64,000 nucleotides of DNA, taken from NCBI GenBank assembly GCA_044507695.1, contig JBIQJD010000004.1:237325-301324 (forward strand), given 5' to 3'. The notes under the pieces were generated by a model. The model was given only the letters and a program-made list of their open reading frames with translations, was not told where the DNA came from and searched no databases. This DNA comes from JBIQJD01 sp044507695. Lineage in GTDB: Bacteria; Bacteroidota; Ignavibacteria; Ignavibacteriales; Ignavibacteriaceae. Positions 7,847-17,410 of the stretch are shown one piece after another. Within the stretch, counting starts at the first letter, position 1. Each line of letters opens with the position of its first letter. A program made the position numbers and the translations under genes.

Positions 7847-8734
7847 TTATTTAAACCGTTCTTTCAGTTTTGCAGCGTAACGCCGGCTCATCTTAAAAGG
7901 CTCAGGTTTATTTTGAAGGTAAACATGATATGATGAGTTGAACCACTTTTCAACTTTCTCAACATATTCAAGATTAACAATTGTTGAACGGTGAATTCTT
8001 ACAAAATATTTTGGTGTTAGTCTTTCTTCCCATTCAACCATTGATTTTAGAACAAGATGCTTTTTACCGGTGTTAGTATAAATGTATGAATAATCTTTTT
8101 CCGCGGTGATACATACAATGCTGTTTACTTTAAGAAATTTGGAAACACCATCAAACGTAATGAATAATCTGTCATCATATTCAAGCACTTTATTATTCTG
8201 CTCATGATGATTTGACTGAGTTTCAGCAGCTTCATCATTTTCATTTATTTCATCATCTTCATAAACGGCTTCATCTGCGGGAAGATCTTTTACAGCAAGC
8301 TCATTCCCGTTACCATTTCCATTAATGTTATTTGTCTTCTCAAAACTGTTAACAAGCCGTTTAATAGTTTCAGCAAGACGCTCAGGAACGATAGGTTTTT
8401 GCAGATAATCAAGAGCGTTAACATCAAATGCTTTCAGCGCATAACTATCGTATGCACTTACAAAGACAATCTTTGGCAAAGTTTTTATCTTCTGCATTAA
8501 TTCAAAACCGGTTTCATTATCAAGACAAACATCCAGAAAGATACTATCGGGTTTTTTTCTTTTAATGATTTCTATTGCTTTAGGAATATTAGCTGCCTCA
8601 CCAACCACATTAATTTCGGGGAATTTTTTCAGCAGCACATTCAGCAGCTTTCTTGATAAAGCATCATCATCTACTATAACTGTATTTACCTTTTTATTAT
8701 CCATTTTCTTTTGGTGTTTAATTGTTCCCATCAT
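7847..8734 (-). CDS. LytTR-family response regulator
   Basis: The 295-residue regulator has a receiver domain (TVIVDDDALSRKLL, phospho-acceptor in SIFLDVCLD, switch Lys in YLQKPI), then a long acidic Asn/Glu/Gly linker of about 60 residues. A LytTR DNA-binding domain follows (VCITAEKDYSYIYT, YFVRIHRSTIVNLEYVEKVE). An internal Met 10 residues in (MDNKKVNT, at 8704) could be the true start; neither site has a strong Shine-Dalgarno. No histidine kinase is adjacent, so it is an orphan regulator here. It is unlike the complete LytTR system at 26885-29522. The low-complexity linker is unusually long. Confidence 0.9.
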   Translation of the reverse strand: MMGTIKHQKKMDNKKVNTVIVDDDALSRKLLNVLLKKFPEINVVGEAANIPKAIEIIKRKKPDSIFLDVCLDNETGFELMQKIKTLPKIVFVSAYDSYALKAFDVNALDYLQKPIVPERLAETIKRLVNSFEKTNNINGNGNGNELAVKDLPADEAVYEDDEINENDEAAETQSNHHEQNNKVLEYDDRLFITFDGVSKFLKVNSIVCITAEKDYSYIYTNTGKKHLVLKSMVEWEERLTPKYFVRIHRSTIVNLEYVEKVEKWFNSSYHVYLQNKPEPFKMSRRYAAKLKERFK

Positions 8735-8847
8735 TATTCAAAGACCGTTCCAAGTTTTCATCCATGAAACAGAAATAGTAAAATATTTACAATATCAGCT
8801 AAAAATGAGAGGCTTTATTAGCCGATGAAAGTGTAGTTTTAGTCTAC

Positions 8848-8873
8848 GAAGGAGAATTACAATGAGAAAATAA
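8848..8873 (+). other. orphan ribosome site and start codon (MRK-stop)
   Basis: GAAGGAG at 8848-8854 stands 7 bases before ATG AGA AAA TAA (8862-8873). It is a textbook initiation region that reads only three codons. It may be a relic of a deleted gene, or an uncoupled start in front of nothing. No function is claimed. Confidence 0.25.
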
Positions 8874-8940
8874 GACAAATTGTTTTAAACTGAAACAACC
8901 TGGCTGTCCCAATTTTCTCAATGAAGTTTGATGTAATAAT

Positions 8941-11850
8941 CTATTTCCCCAGAGCTTCTATAATTGTATTGTGTATCACAGGACGGAAATTTATTATTTC
9001 ATCATGTTTGCTGCCTGGATAAACTCTGTTGGTTAATAAGATTATAAACAGATTTTTTTCCGGATCAATCCAGATTGATGTACCTGTAAAACCGGTATGG
9101 CCAAATGAACGTGATGATAAATATTTACCTGCAGAAGAACCATTTTCTGATTTGGTATCCCAGCCCAAAGCGCGTGAGCTTTCATTTGATTGGCGGGATG
9201 TCCATTCTTCTACTGTTAACGGCTGAATAATTTGTTTACCGCCGTAATTTCCTTTCTGAAGCATCATCTGTGCAAACACAGCAATATCTTCTGCAGTTGA
9301 GAATAATCCGGCATGTCCTGCAACTCCATTTAAAATGAATGAGTTACCATCATGCACAACGCCTTTATTCCTTTTTTTGCCTTTTGATTTTTCACTCGTT
9401 GGAGGACAATAATAATAAAGTTCAACTGGTGGATTGTACATTGTTCTATGCATCTGAAGCGGCCCGAACACTCTTTCCTTTAAAAATTTGTCAAGTGATT
9501 TGCCGCTGATTTTTTCCAGTACTTTTTGAAGTACAATCATATTCAAATCACTATAAACAGTTTTGCTTCCAACAGGATTTTGTAATCCTTCATTCATAAT
9601 TGAATGAATAACTTCATCAGCGGATTTATATAATGAAGGATAATTTCTGTATGCAATTAATCCGGAGTTATGTAGCAGCAGGCTGCGCACGGTAATATTT
9701 TCCTTGCCATTATTTCCAAATTCAGGAAGATAATACATAACCTTTTCATCAATGTTCAATTTACCTTCATCGTAAAGGATCATTGCAGCGGTTGTTGTTC
9801 CAATCACTTTAGATAATGAAGCAAGATCAAATATTGCATCATTCATCATCAAAGTTGAATTTGGTTCATAAGTAAATCTGCCAAATGATTTTTCATAAAT
9901 TACTTCACCATTCTTTGCAGCAAGCAAAACTCCGCCGGGAAAAAATTTGTTTTCTACTGCCTGTATCATCTTTACATCAACAGCATCAAAATTATAATTA
10001 GTATCAACTCCGCCTTCAGCAAATTTTAAAGTGGTTCTTTCAATTTTGATTCCATGTCCGAGATTATATTCTGTCCCCGGTATAGAAACAGGAAGTTTGC
10101 CGGTAATATCCTTTTCACCGGTAACAGCTTCAGCCATTGCAATCTGAGAAAAAGATACATCTCCATAAGCACATAGGTATGCAGTTACATCCGGGAATAA
10201 AGATAACAGGTAAGGATTTCCAAAACTGATTGCAACAATCGGTTTATTTAGTGCGGCAATCTTATCTATAAAATTCAGATGTTCATCTGAAAGCGAAACT
10301 GTTCCCTGGTATGCTTTTACTTTAATAAATAATGGAAGAAAAATTACATCAGCCTGTCGGGCAAGCTCAAGTGCTTTTGAATATTCTTTTGCTTTGCTTC
10401 TTCTTGTAAGAAAGCTTTTACTCATATAGCCAAACCTGCTTTCAATTGCATTTTGAAATTCAAGATCAGCGGAATTTCCTGAACCATCTGTTACTGTTAT
10501 GCAGGCAGCTTTGTATATTTTTTTAGGATCAACCGGAATGAGATTATTTTCATTCTTAACCAGCGTAATTGATTTTGCTGCAATTTCTTCTGCAAGTCTT
10601 ATATGAGATTTACTGCCGATAACTTTATTGAGATTATTTATATCAGTATATCTGTTTTCATTTAACCCCAGCCATTTTTTTGCGGCAAGAATTTTTCTCA
10701 CACTATAATTAATTCGTTCTTCAGTTATCAATCCGTTTTTAACCGCTGAATAAATTGAATTGATTGCAACTTCTTCATCAGGCGGCATAAGTATAAGATC
10801 ATTGCCTGCCTGCACTGCTTTTACTGATGCTTCTGCAACAGAATAATGATTTGTAATTGCGCTCATATTCATTGCATCTGTAACAATCAAACCATCAAAA
10901 CCAATTTCATTTTTCAGGAGATCGGTAATAATTCTTTTTGAAAGGGTGGCGGGAATATTATCAGGCTCCAAACCGGGAACATTTAAATGCCCGATCATAA
11001 CAGAATGAACACCAGCCTTTACTGATTGAACAAACGGTACAAGTTCATTATTAATCAGATAATTTTTATCCCCTTCAATCAAAGGCATTTCTTTGTGGGA
11101 ATCTATTTTTGTATCACCATGCCCGGGAAAATGCTTAATTGTGGTAATAACATTTTCTTCAGATGCGCCTGCTATAAATGATGCACAGAACTGAGAAACA
11201 ATATCTTTATCCTCTGAGAAAGAACGAATGTTAATTATCGGGTTTGCAGAGTTATTATTTATATCACCAACCGGTGCATAGTTCTGATGAACGCCAAGTG
11301 CTCGGGTTTCTGCAGAAATTACCTTTCCAAATTTATAAGCCAATGAAGGATCATCTGTTGCGGCAATAGCCATATTATAAGGAAACTCCGCCGCATCTGT
11401 TAAACGCATTGCAAGTCCGCGTTCAAAATCAGATGCAATTAATAAAGGAATATCAGAAATTTCCTGCATTTGATTAATTATCATTGCTTCATTTAGAATA
11501 TCTCCTTTAAAGAAAATCAATCCGCCAACTTTTTTATTTTCTACAAGATTTTTAATTCTCTGAAATTCTTTTGAATCAAAACTTGAATAATTCCCAAGCA
11601 CCCACGGCATAATCATCTGGGAACATTTTTCTTCCAGTGTCATCCGTTCAAGTGTTGATTCAATCCAGGCTTTGTCTTCTATTTTAAGATCAAATACGGA
11701 GGGATATTTTATTTCCGTCAGATCGGAATTATCGTTCATGTTAGTTCCTAAAAGATTTAAAATGGTGGTCGTATTTATTGATGGAGATAGAATAAAAATC
11801 AAAACCAATATAGAACTTGTTAAATAGGGCGCAGAAAGTAGTTTGTACAT
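8941..11850 (-). CDS. NagZ-like GH3 beta-N-acetylglucosaminidase fused to a serine beta-lactamase-fold (AmiE-like) domain, copy 1
   Basis: The product is 969 residues with an N-terminal signal/anchor segment. Residues about 60-400 are glycoside hydrolase family 3 of the NagZ type: KHFPGHGDTKIDSH near 238-252 carries the Asp-His acid/base dyad, and VTDAMNM near 325 the nucleophile Asp. A GH3 C-terminal domain follows. From about residue 630 there is a class C beta-lactamase/penicillin-binding fold with SLSK (about 678), YSDLN (about 765) and HTG (about 917). In Bacillus subtilis separate NagZ and AmiE proteins, the latter of this fold, successively remove GlcNAc and split MurNAc from L-Ala. 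The fusion suggests both steps in one exported enzyme. Role inferred; domains clear. Confidence 0.85.
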   Translation of the reverse strand: MYKLLSAPYLTSSILVLIFILSPSINTTTILNLLGTNMNDNSDLTEIKYPSVFDLKIEDKAWIESTLERMTLEEKCSQMIMPWVLGNYSSFDSKEFQRIKNLVENKKVGGLIFFKGDILNEAMIINQMQEISDIPLLIASDFERGLAMRLTDAAEFPYNMAIAATDDPSLAYKFGKVISAETRALGVHQNYAPVGDINNNSANPIINIRSFSEDKDIVSQFCASFIAGASEENVITTIKHFPGHGDTKIDSHKEMPLIEGDKNYLINNELVPFVQSVKAGVHSVMIGHLNVPGLEPDNIPATLSKRIITDLLKNEIGFDGLIVTDAMNMSAITNHYSVAEASVKAVQAGNDLILMPPDEEVAINSIYSAVKNGLITEERINYSVRKILAAKKWLGLNENRYTDINNLNKVIGSKSHIRLAEEIAAKSITLVKNENNLIPVDPKKIYKAACITVTDGSGNSADLEFQNAIESRFGYMSKSFLTRRSKAKEYSKALELARQADVIFLPLFIKVKAYQGTVSLSDEHLNFIDKIAALNKPIVAISFGNPYLLSLFPDVTAYLCAYGDVSFSQIAMAEAVTGEKDITGKLPVSIPGTEYNLGHGIKIERTTLKFAEGGVDTNYNFDAVDVKMIQAVENKFFPGGVLLAAKNGEVIYEKSFGRFTYEPNSTLMMNDAIFDLASLSKVIGTTTAAMILYDEGKLNIDEKVMYYLPEFGNNGKENITVRSLLLHNSGLIAYRNYPSLYKSADEVIHSIMNEGLQNPVGSKTVYSDLNMIVLQKVLEKISGKSLDKFLKERVFGPLQMHRTMYNPPVELYYYCPPTSEKSKGKKRNKGVVHDGNSFILNGVAGHAGLFSTAEDIAVFAQMMLQKGNYGGKQIIQPLTVEEWTSRQSNESSRALGWDTKSENGSSAGKYLSSRSFGHTGFTGTSIWIDPEKNLFIILLTNRVYPGSKHDEIINFRPVIHNTIIEALGK

Positions 11851-11956
11851 AGCAGCTAAACATTAATTAATACTTAGTGCTAATATAAAAGAGGCAGTGG
11901 AAAAGTCTATAGTTAGTACAGCATTTGAGAAAAAAACTTTTAAAAATAATAAATGA

Positions 11957-11997
11957 TAGACAACAATTCACAATTCACAATTATGAATTAACAATTA
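11957..11997. repeat. AT-rich dispersed repeat, second copy
   Basis: Tandem words CAATTCACAATTCACAATTATGAATTAACAATT relate this segment to 5351-5390. It lies in the 294-base gap between the two NagZ-like fusion genes. That gap otherwise shows no gene; it contains only short stop-rich frames and an AT-rich start. Confidence 0.5.
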
Positions 11998-12144
11998 GTC
12001 TGGTTCATTTAATGATTCATTTTGCAGGAGTTGAAAAACTGCAGAGATATTAAAATCATAATATGCGCAGACTGAATTGATCTTATCTAATTCAGCTTTA
12101 ATCTAAGCACCGCAAAGTACAAGTACATCAAGCATCATCAACAA

Positions 12145-15015
12145 TTATTCTATTGCATTAACAACCGCATCATGCAGTTTTGGGCGCACCCTTGAAAGTT
12201 TGTTGTTGTTTCTTGTTGGATAAACCCGGTTTGTTAAAAATATTACAAATAAATTTCTGGTTGGATCAGTCCACACGGATGTACCTGTATATCCGGTATG
12301 CCCATAAGAATCAATGCTGAATAAATTTCCGGCCGAAGAACCTCTCGGTGATTTTGTATCCCAGCCAATTCCTCTTGAGCTGAGATCACTTTGTTTTTTA
12401 ACAAACATTTCTACCGTTTCAGGTTTGATGTATTGCTTACCCTGGTAACTTCCTTTTTGCAGAAGCATTTGCAAAAGTACTGCAATATCACCGGAAGAAG
12501 AGAACAATCCGGCATGCCCTGCAACTCCGCCAAGCAACGATGAAGCTTCATCATGAACTTCCCCTCTCAGCGGACGATGACGCCAGTAGTTATCAATTTC
12601 TGTTGGCGCAATTTTGAATTTTAATTCAGCGGGCGGATTGTACATTGTGCTGTTCATTCCAAGCGGAGAAAAAATTTCATCTTTACAAAATTGATCAAGT
12701 GTTTTACCGGTAACTTTCTCAATAACTTTTGCCATTGTTATCATTCCAAGATCTGAATAAATCATATCTGTTCCCGGTTCATATTCAAGTTTACTGTTAT
12801 ATATATTATTCAAAACTTGTTCAGGTGTTGTGTAAACCTCATAGAATTTTTTCCACGCAGGCAAACCGGAATTATGAAGAAGCAGGTTTTTTAATGTAAT
12901 ATTTTCTTTTCCATTTGATGCGAATTCAGGAATATACTTTGCAACCGGATCATCAAGGTTAAACAAGCCGCGGTCAATACAAATCATAACAGCAGTTGTT
13001 GTTGCCATAACTTTCGATACCGAAGCCATATCAAAAATTGTATTTGTAGTCATAGAGCCGGAAGTATAATCATAAGTATATTTTCCGTAAGCTTTTTCAT
13101 GAAGAATTACTCCATCTTTTGCAACAAGAACAACTGCGCCCGGAAAAGCGGAATCTTTTATTGCTGATTCAACAACTTCATCAACTGCGGCAAATTGTTT
13201 TTGTTCAGATACAGAATAAATATTGCTTTCATTTCTTAATGCACTTTTACCATAATGAATTCCGGAACCGAATTTATAAGGAGTACCCGGAATTGAAACA
13301 GGAAGTTTTCCACGTATATCAATCTCACCAAATAATGCTTCAACAAGTGCCTGCTCTGAAACTTCTGTATCCCCATAATTGCAGATATAGGTTTTGGTTT
13401 CTTTAAAAGGAGCAAGAATATATGGATTACCGTGAGATGCAAAAATAACAGGCTTATTAAGTGCAAGAATATTTCTTACAAGTTCTGCCTGCTCTTTAGT
13501 TAAGCCGAGATCACCTTCATAAGCTCGCACTTTAAGATAGGTTGATAATATTACAACATCTGCTTGTTCAGCGGATTCAAGTGCTGCTTCATAATGTTTT
13601 TGAATGCTGGTTAAGTTTACATTTTTTGTATCAAGAGAATTTACTCTTTCTCTTAGCAGCTTGTTGAAATGTCCATCCTCGCCGCCAAACCTGCTGTCTG
13701 AAATACTGATGTGTGCAAACTTAAGATTAGATGCTGTTGAAAGCGGAACAAATTTTTCATCATCTTTTACTAATGTAATAGATTTTCGTGCAAGCTTTCT
13801 TGCAACTTCCCAATGTTCTTCGATTCCAAGAATGCCGGCAATTTTATCTATATCTATAAGTTTACTTTTATTGAGCCCTGCCCATTTTTTAGCCAGAAGA
13901 ACTTTCCTTACAGAATGATTTAATCTTTCCTCAGAAATTTCACCATTCTTAACTGCTGCAATTATTGCATTTACTGCTTCATCATCATTTGCAGGAAGAA
14001 GTACAAGATCGTTTCCGGCTTTAATTGCTTTAACTGCTGCATCACCGGCAGAATAAGAATTTGAAATTGCACGCATGCCCATTGCATCTGTAACAATCAG
14101 TCCTTTAAATCCCATTTTTTTCTGAAGAAGATCAGTAACAATATTTTTTGATAAAGTAGATGGTACTTTGTTTGTATCAAATGCAGGAACATCAAGATGA
14201 GCTATCATAAAGGACATTACTCCTGCTTCAATGTTTGATTCAAACGGCGGCAGTTCAATCTTACTTAATTCATCAACTGTTCCGTCAATTACAGGAAGAG
14301 CGCGGTGTGAATCAACATTTGTATTTCCATGCCCGGGAAAATGCTTTGATGTTGCTATCATTCCGCCATCCTGTACACCTTTCAGAAATGCATTGCTCAT
14401 TCGTTTAACAAGTTCAACATCTTCACCAAATGATCTTACATTAATTATAGGATTGAAAGCATTATTATTTACATCAACAACAGGTGCATAATTTTGATGA
14501 ACTCCGAGAGCACGGCCTTCTTCTGCAATTATTTTTCCCATTTGATATGTAAGTTCGATATCATCTGCTGCGCCTATTGCCATGTTGTATGGAAACAATG
14601 TTGCATTTAAAACACGCTGTGCAACGCCTCTTTCAAAATCTGCTGTTATTAGTAACGGAACTTCAGCCATTTCCTGAAGTTTGTTTGTAAGTACTGCCTG
14701 ATCATATAGATTGCTGAGGAAAAAAATTACCCCGCCAACCTTCAAATCTTTAACAGCATGTTTCAGTTTTTGAAATTCCGGACTGTCTTCACTCATGTAT
14801 TTTCCGGATGCACTGGAGAATACAAGCTGACCGGCTTTTTCTTCAATACTCATTTTGGAAAGAATTTCTTCTACCCAGGGATCATCTTCTTTTAAGAAGA
14901 TATTTACATCTGATGAATCACTCTTTTTAAAAGATGAAGCATCCGCAATATTAGTATCTCCGGCGGTTAAAACCAGGATGAAGAAAAAAGAAATAAGACA
15001 AACAAACTTTTTCAT
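12145..15015 (-). CDS. NagZ-like GH3 / AmiE-like serine hydrolase fusion, copy 2
   Basis: This 956-residue paralogue has the same order of parts as its neighbour: signal peptide (residues 1-26), a GH3 NagZ domain with KHFPGHGNTNVDSH near 224-237 and VTDAMGM near 308, then the beta-lactamase-fold domain. The latter has SVSK (about 665), YSDLGM (about 751) and HTG (about 904). All catalytic positions are retained. Its ATG overlaps the ampG-like stop by one base (TGATG) and its AAGGAG lies inside the end of that gene, so translation is coupled. The two copies probably arose by tandem duplication and may differ in substrate (free muropeptide versus intact wall, for example); that is conjecture. 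Confidence 0.85.
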   Translation of the reverse strand: MKKFVCLISFFFILVLTAGDTNIADASSFKKSDSSDVNIFLKEDDPWVEEILSKMSIEEKAGQLVFSSASGKYMSEDSPEFQKLKHAVKDLKVGGVIFFLSNLYDQAVLTNKLQEMAEVPLLITADFERGVAQRVLNATLFPYNMAIGAADDIELTYQMGKIIAEEGRALGVHQNYAPVVDVNNNAFNPIINVRSFGEDVELVKRMSNAFLKGVQDGGMIATSKHFPGHGNTNVDSHRALPVIDGTVDELSKIELPPFESNIEAGVMSFMIAHLDVPAFDTNKVPSTLSKNIVTDLLQKKMGFKGLIVTDAMGMRAISNSYSAGDAAVKAIKAGNDLVLLPANDDEAVNAIIAAVKNGEISEERLNHSVRKVLLAKKWAGLNKSKLIDIDKIAGILGIEEHWEVARKLARKSITLVKDDEKFVPLSTASNLKFAHISISDSRFGGEDGHFNKLLRERVNSLDTKNVNLTSIQKHYEAALESAEQADVVILSTYLKVRAYEGDLGLTKEQAELVRNILALNKPVIFASHGNPYILAPFKETKTYICNYGDTEVSEQALVEALFGEIDIRGKLPVSIPGTPYKFGSGIHYGKSALRNESNIYSVSEQKQFAAVDEVVESAIKDSAFPGAVVLVAKDGVILHEKAYGKYTYDYTSGSMTTNTIFDMASVSKVMATTTAVMICIDRGLFNLDDPVAKYIPEFASNGKENITLKNLLLHNSGLPAWKKFYEVYTTPEQVLNNIYNSKLEYEPGTDMIYSDLGMITMAKVIEKVTGKTLDQFCKDEIFSPLGMNSTMYNPPAELKFKIAPTEIDNYWRHRPLRGEVHDEASSLLGGVAGHAGLFSSSGDIAVLLQMLLQKGSYQGKQYIKPETVEMFVKKQSDLSSRGIGWDTKSPRGSSAGNLFSIDSYGHTGYTGTSVWTDPTRNLFVIFLTNRVYPTRNNNKLSRVRPKLHDAVVNAIE

Positions 15016-16313
15016 CAGTTATTATTCTCCTTGTGTTTTTTACCGAATGAAGGATCAATATCTAAAAACTTTGCAATTATAAATCCGGGAATTGTAGCAA
15101 TGCAGACCCATACAAAAAACCATTTGTATCCAATCATTTCCTGAATCCATCCGCTGATCATACCGGGAATCATCATACCCAAAGCCATCAATCCGGTTGC
15201 AATTGCGTAGTGAGAAGTTTTGTGATCACCTTCAGAAACATAAATTAAATAGAGCATGTATGCAGTGAATCCAAATCCATAACCAAGCTGTTCTATTGCT
15301 ACCATTGAACCAACAACAAAAGGATCACTATTTTGTGTGAAAGATAAAAATACATAAACAAGATCGGGAAGATTGATTGCAATTATCATTGGCCAGAGCC
15401 AGAATTTTAAGCCATTGCGTGAAGCAACAATTCCGCCAAGTATACCGCCTAACGTAAGTGCAGCAACACCAACAGTGCCATAGATTATTCCAATATCTGA
15501 AGTAGTTAATCCAACTCCGCCTTTTTCAACTGGATCACGAAGAAATGGAATTGCAAGTTTTACGAGCTGTGCTTCTCCTAATCTGTAAAGCAGAATGAAT
15601 GCAAGAATAATTCCTATCTGTTTTTTCTTAAAGAAAAGAACAAAAGTTTTAAAAAATTCCGAAACAACGTTTTTAACTGAGCGGTCTTCAAGAACGGGTT
15701 TATCATCTTTTGGTTTTGGCAGAACGAAATTATGATAAATAAAGAACACAATGAATAATCCGGCAACAATAAAAAATGTAATCATCCAGGCGTAAGGAAT
15801 ATCTCCGGTACTTTTTTCAAGATTGCCTGCAAATATTACAAGTGCGCCCTGCCCTGCAATCATTGCAAGGCGGTAGAACGTACTTCTTATTCCTACAAAA
15901 AACGCTTGTTCATGTTTTTCAAGTCCAATCATGTAAAAGCCGTCTGCGGCAATATCATGTGTAGCTGAACTGAAAGCGAGCAGCCAAAGAAATACAAGTG
16001 TGTAGCGGAAGAAATCAGTACCGGGAATAGTTAATCCAACGCCTGCAAGTCCGGCACCGATTAGTAACTGCATAAAAATAATCCAGAATCTTTTTGTTCT
16101 CAGGATGTCAACTATCGGGCTCCATAATGGTTTAATAACCCAGGGAAGGTAAAGCCAGCTTGTATAAAGAGCTATATCTGTGTTAGAGATTCCCAGGTTT
16201 TTATACATCAAAACAGAAACTGTAACAACTAGTACGTAGGGAATTCCTTCGGCAAAATAGAGAGAAGGCACCCATGCCCACGGGTTTCGTGAGGTGGATT
16301 TTTCTTTAACCAT
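15015..16313 (-). CDS. AmpG-like muropeptide/amino-sugar MFS permease
   Basis: This 432-residue, 12-helix transporter matches the AmpG/PAT branch: NPWAWVPSLYFAEGIPYVLV at the N terminus, LPWVIKPLWSPIVD after helix 2, and SSATHDIAADGFYM in helix 4. E. coli AmpG imports GlcNAc-anhydroMurNAc peptides. Here it sits between a BadF-type sugar kinase and two exported NagZ-AmiE-like fusions, so the imported species may be already-cleaved sugars or disaccharides. GGAG lies 7 bases before the start. It is translationally coupled to the downstream gene. Confidence 0.82.
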   Translation of the reverse strand: MVKEKSTSRNPWAWVPSLYFAEGIPYVLVVTVSVLMYKNLGISNTDIALYTSWLYLPWVIKPLWSPIVDILRTKRFWIIFMQLLIGAGLAGVGLTIPGTDFFRYTLVFLWLLAFSSATHDIAADGFYMIGLEKHEQAFFVGIRSTFYRLAMIAGQGALVIFAGNLEKSTGDIPYAWMITFFIVAGLFIVFFIYHNFVLPKPKDDKPVLEDRSVKNVVSEFFKTFVLFFKKKQIGIILAFILLYRLGEAQLVKLAIPFLRDPVEKGGVGLTTSDIGIIYGTVGVAALTLGGILGGIVASRNGLKFWLWPMIIAINLPDLVYVFLSFTQNSDPFVVGSMVAIEQLGYGFGFTAYMLYLIYVSEGDHKTSHYAIATGLMALGMMIPGMISGWIQEMIGYKWFFVWVCIATIPGFIIAKFLDIDPSFGKKHKENNN

Positions 16314-16352
16314 TATAATCTCCGGAAGTAGTTAGTAAGTAAATGTAAAGGT

Positions 16353-17276
16353 TCACTGCAAGTTGATTAATTTTTCTGCCAGCATAATCGCACCCATTGC
16401 GGGGGGATGATCGGCCGGTTTAATGTGAATATCGTTTCTTGTGCTGTTCAATTTATTAATTAATGTTCTTGAAAAAATATTTTCATTTGTAATTATTCCG
16501 CCGATGAATGAAACATTCAACTCTGGTTCATTAATTTTTTCAGCCATTGTTATAATATGAAGAATAAGTTCATCTGTTTCTTCATCAATTATTCTTACGC
16601 AGGCTGGATCATTCTTCTCTGCTGCTTCAAGAACAAGCGGCGCTGCCGAGGCTATATCAAAATTATTTTTATAAACTTCAATTATTAATTTTTCCTGGGA
16701 AGTAATATTAAATTTTTCTGCCAGCAGATCCTGCAGAATTGTTTTACCGCCTCTTCCATCATAAGCGCGTGAGACAGCAATTAAGCCTTTCCTGCCGATT
16801 GAATAACCGCTTCCTTCATCACCGATGAATCTGCCGAATCCGCCAACACGGTGAATATTTTCCCGGGCATCTTTTCCGAACATAATTGAACCTGTTCCGG
16901 CAATAAGTATACTTCCTGGATTGCCTGAGAAAGCAGCTTCAAGAGCTATCCGCGCATCGCTCTCAACTTTAAATTCTTTAATTGCGATTGAATTGATTTT
17001 GCAGAAATCTTTAAATGCATTTTCCATTGTATCTGCATCGCTTCTTCTGCCTGCACCGGTAGTACCAAGCACAACATAAAATTCGGCTGAATCATCATTT
17101 AAAAAATTTCTGCAATCGGAAACCAATTTTGCCAGTGTATTACAAACAACTTCTGTTCCTATTATTAAAAAATTAGATGGACCGCCAGAACATTCAAAAA
17201 GTATTTTACGGCTGGAATCTGTAAGTATGCATTTTGTTTTTGTTCCCCCTCCGTCTATTCCGATAAGATATTTCAT
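16353..17276 (-). CDS. BadF/BadG-family amino-sugar kinase (NagK/MurK-like)
   Basis: The 307-residue ASKHA-fold kinase shows the phosphate-1 loop IGIDGGGTKTKCIL, the sequence LIAGTGSIMFG and GGFGRFIGDEGSGYSIG. The last two are typical of the GlcNAc kinase group of the BadF/BadG/BcrA/BcrD family. A related enzyme (MurK) phosphorylates both GlcNAc and MurNAc. It is the first gene of an operon with the permease and the second fusion gene (39 bases to the permease). That context supports salvage of wall-derived amino sugars in the cytoplasm. No MurQ etherase or NagA/NagB is visible in the window. Confidence 0.82.
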   Translation of the reverse strand: MKYLIGIDGGGTKTKCILTDSSRKILFECSGGPSNFLIIGTEVVCNTLAKLVSDCRNFLNDDSAEFYVVLGTTGAGRRSDADTMENAFKDFCKINSIAIKEFKVESDARIALEAAFSGNPGSILIAGTGSIMFGKDARENIHRVGGFGRFIGDEGSGYSIGRKGLIAVSRAYDGRGGKTILQDLLAEKFNITSQEKLIIEVYKNNFDIASAAPLVLEAAEKNDPACVRIIDEETDELILHIITMAEKINEPELNVSFIGGIITNENIFSRTLINKLNSTRNDIHIKPADHPPAMGAIMLAEKLINLQ

Positions 17277-17410
17277 TTCACAATATTTTTATTATCAGTA
17301 TTTAGATTATGAAAATAGAAAAAAAAGGAGGAACATAAAATAAGTTTTTGGATACTCTTTAGATGAAAATCTTTTTATTTTATGCTGAAATAATTTTTGT
17401 ATGAATTTTT

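Noticed and set aside
13119..13406. Plus-strand 95-codon frame and similar long frames opposite the fusion enzymes
   Set aside because: They are mirror frames of strongly supported minus-strand genes, with low-complexity Gln/Leu composition.
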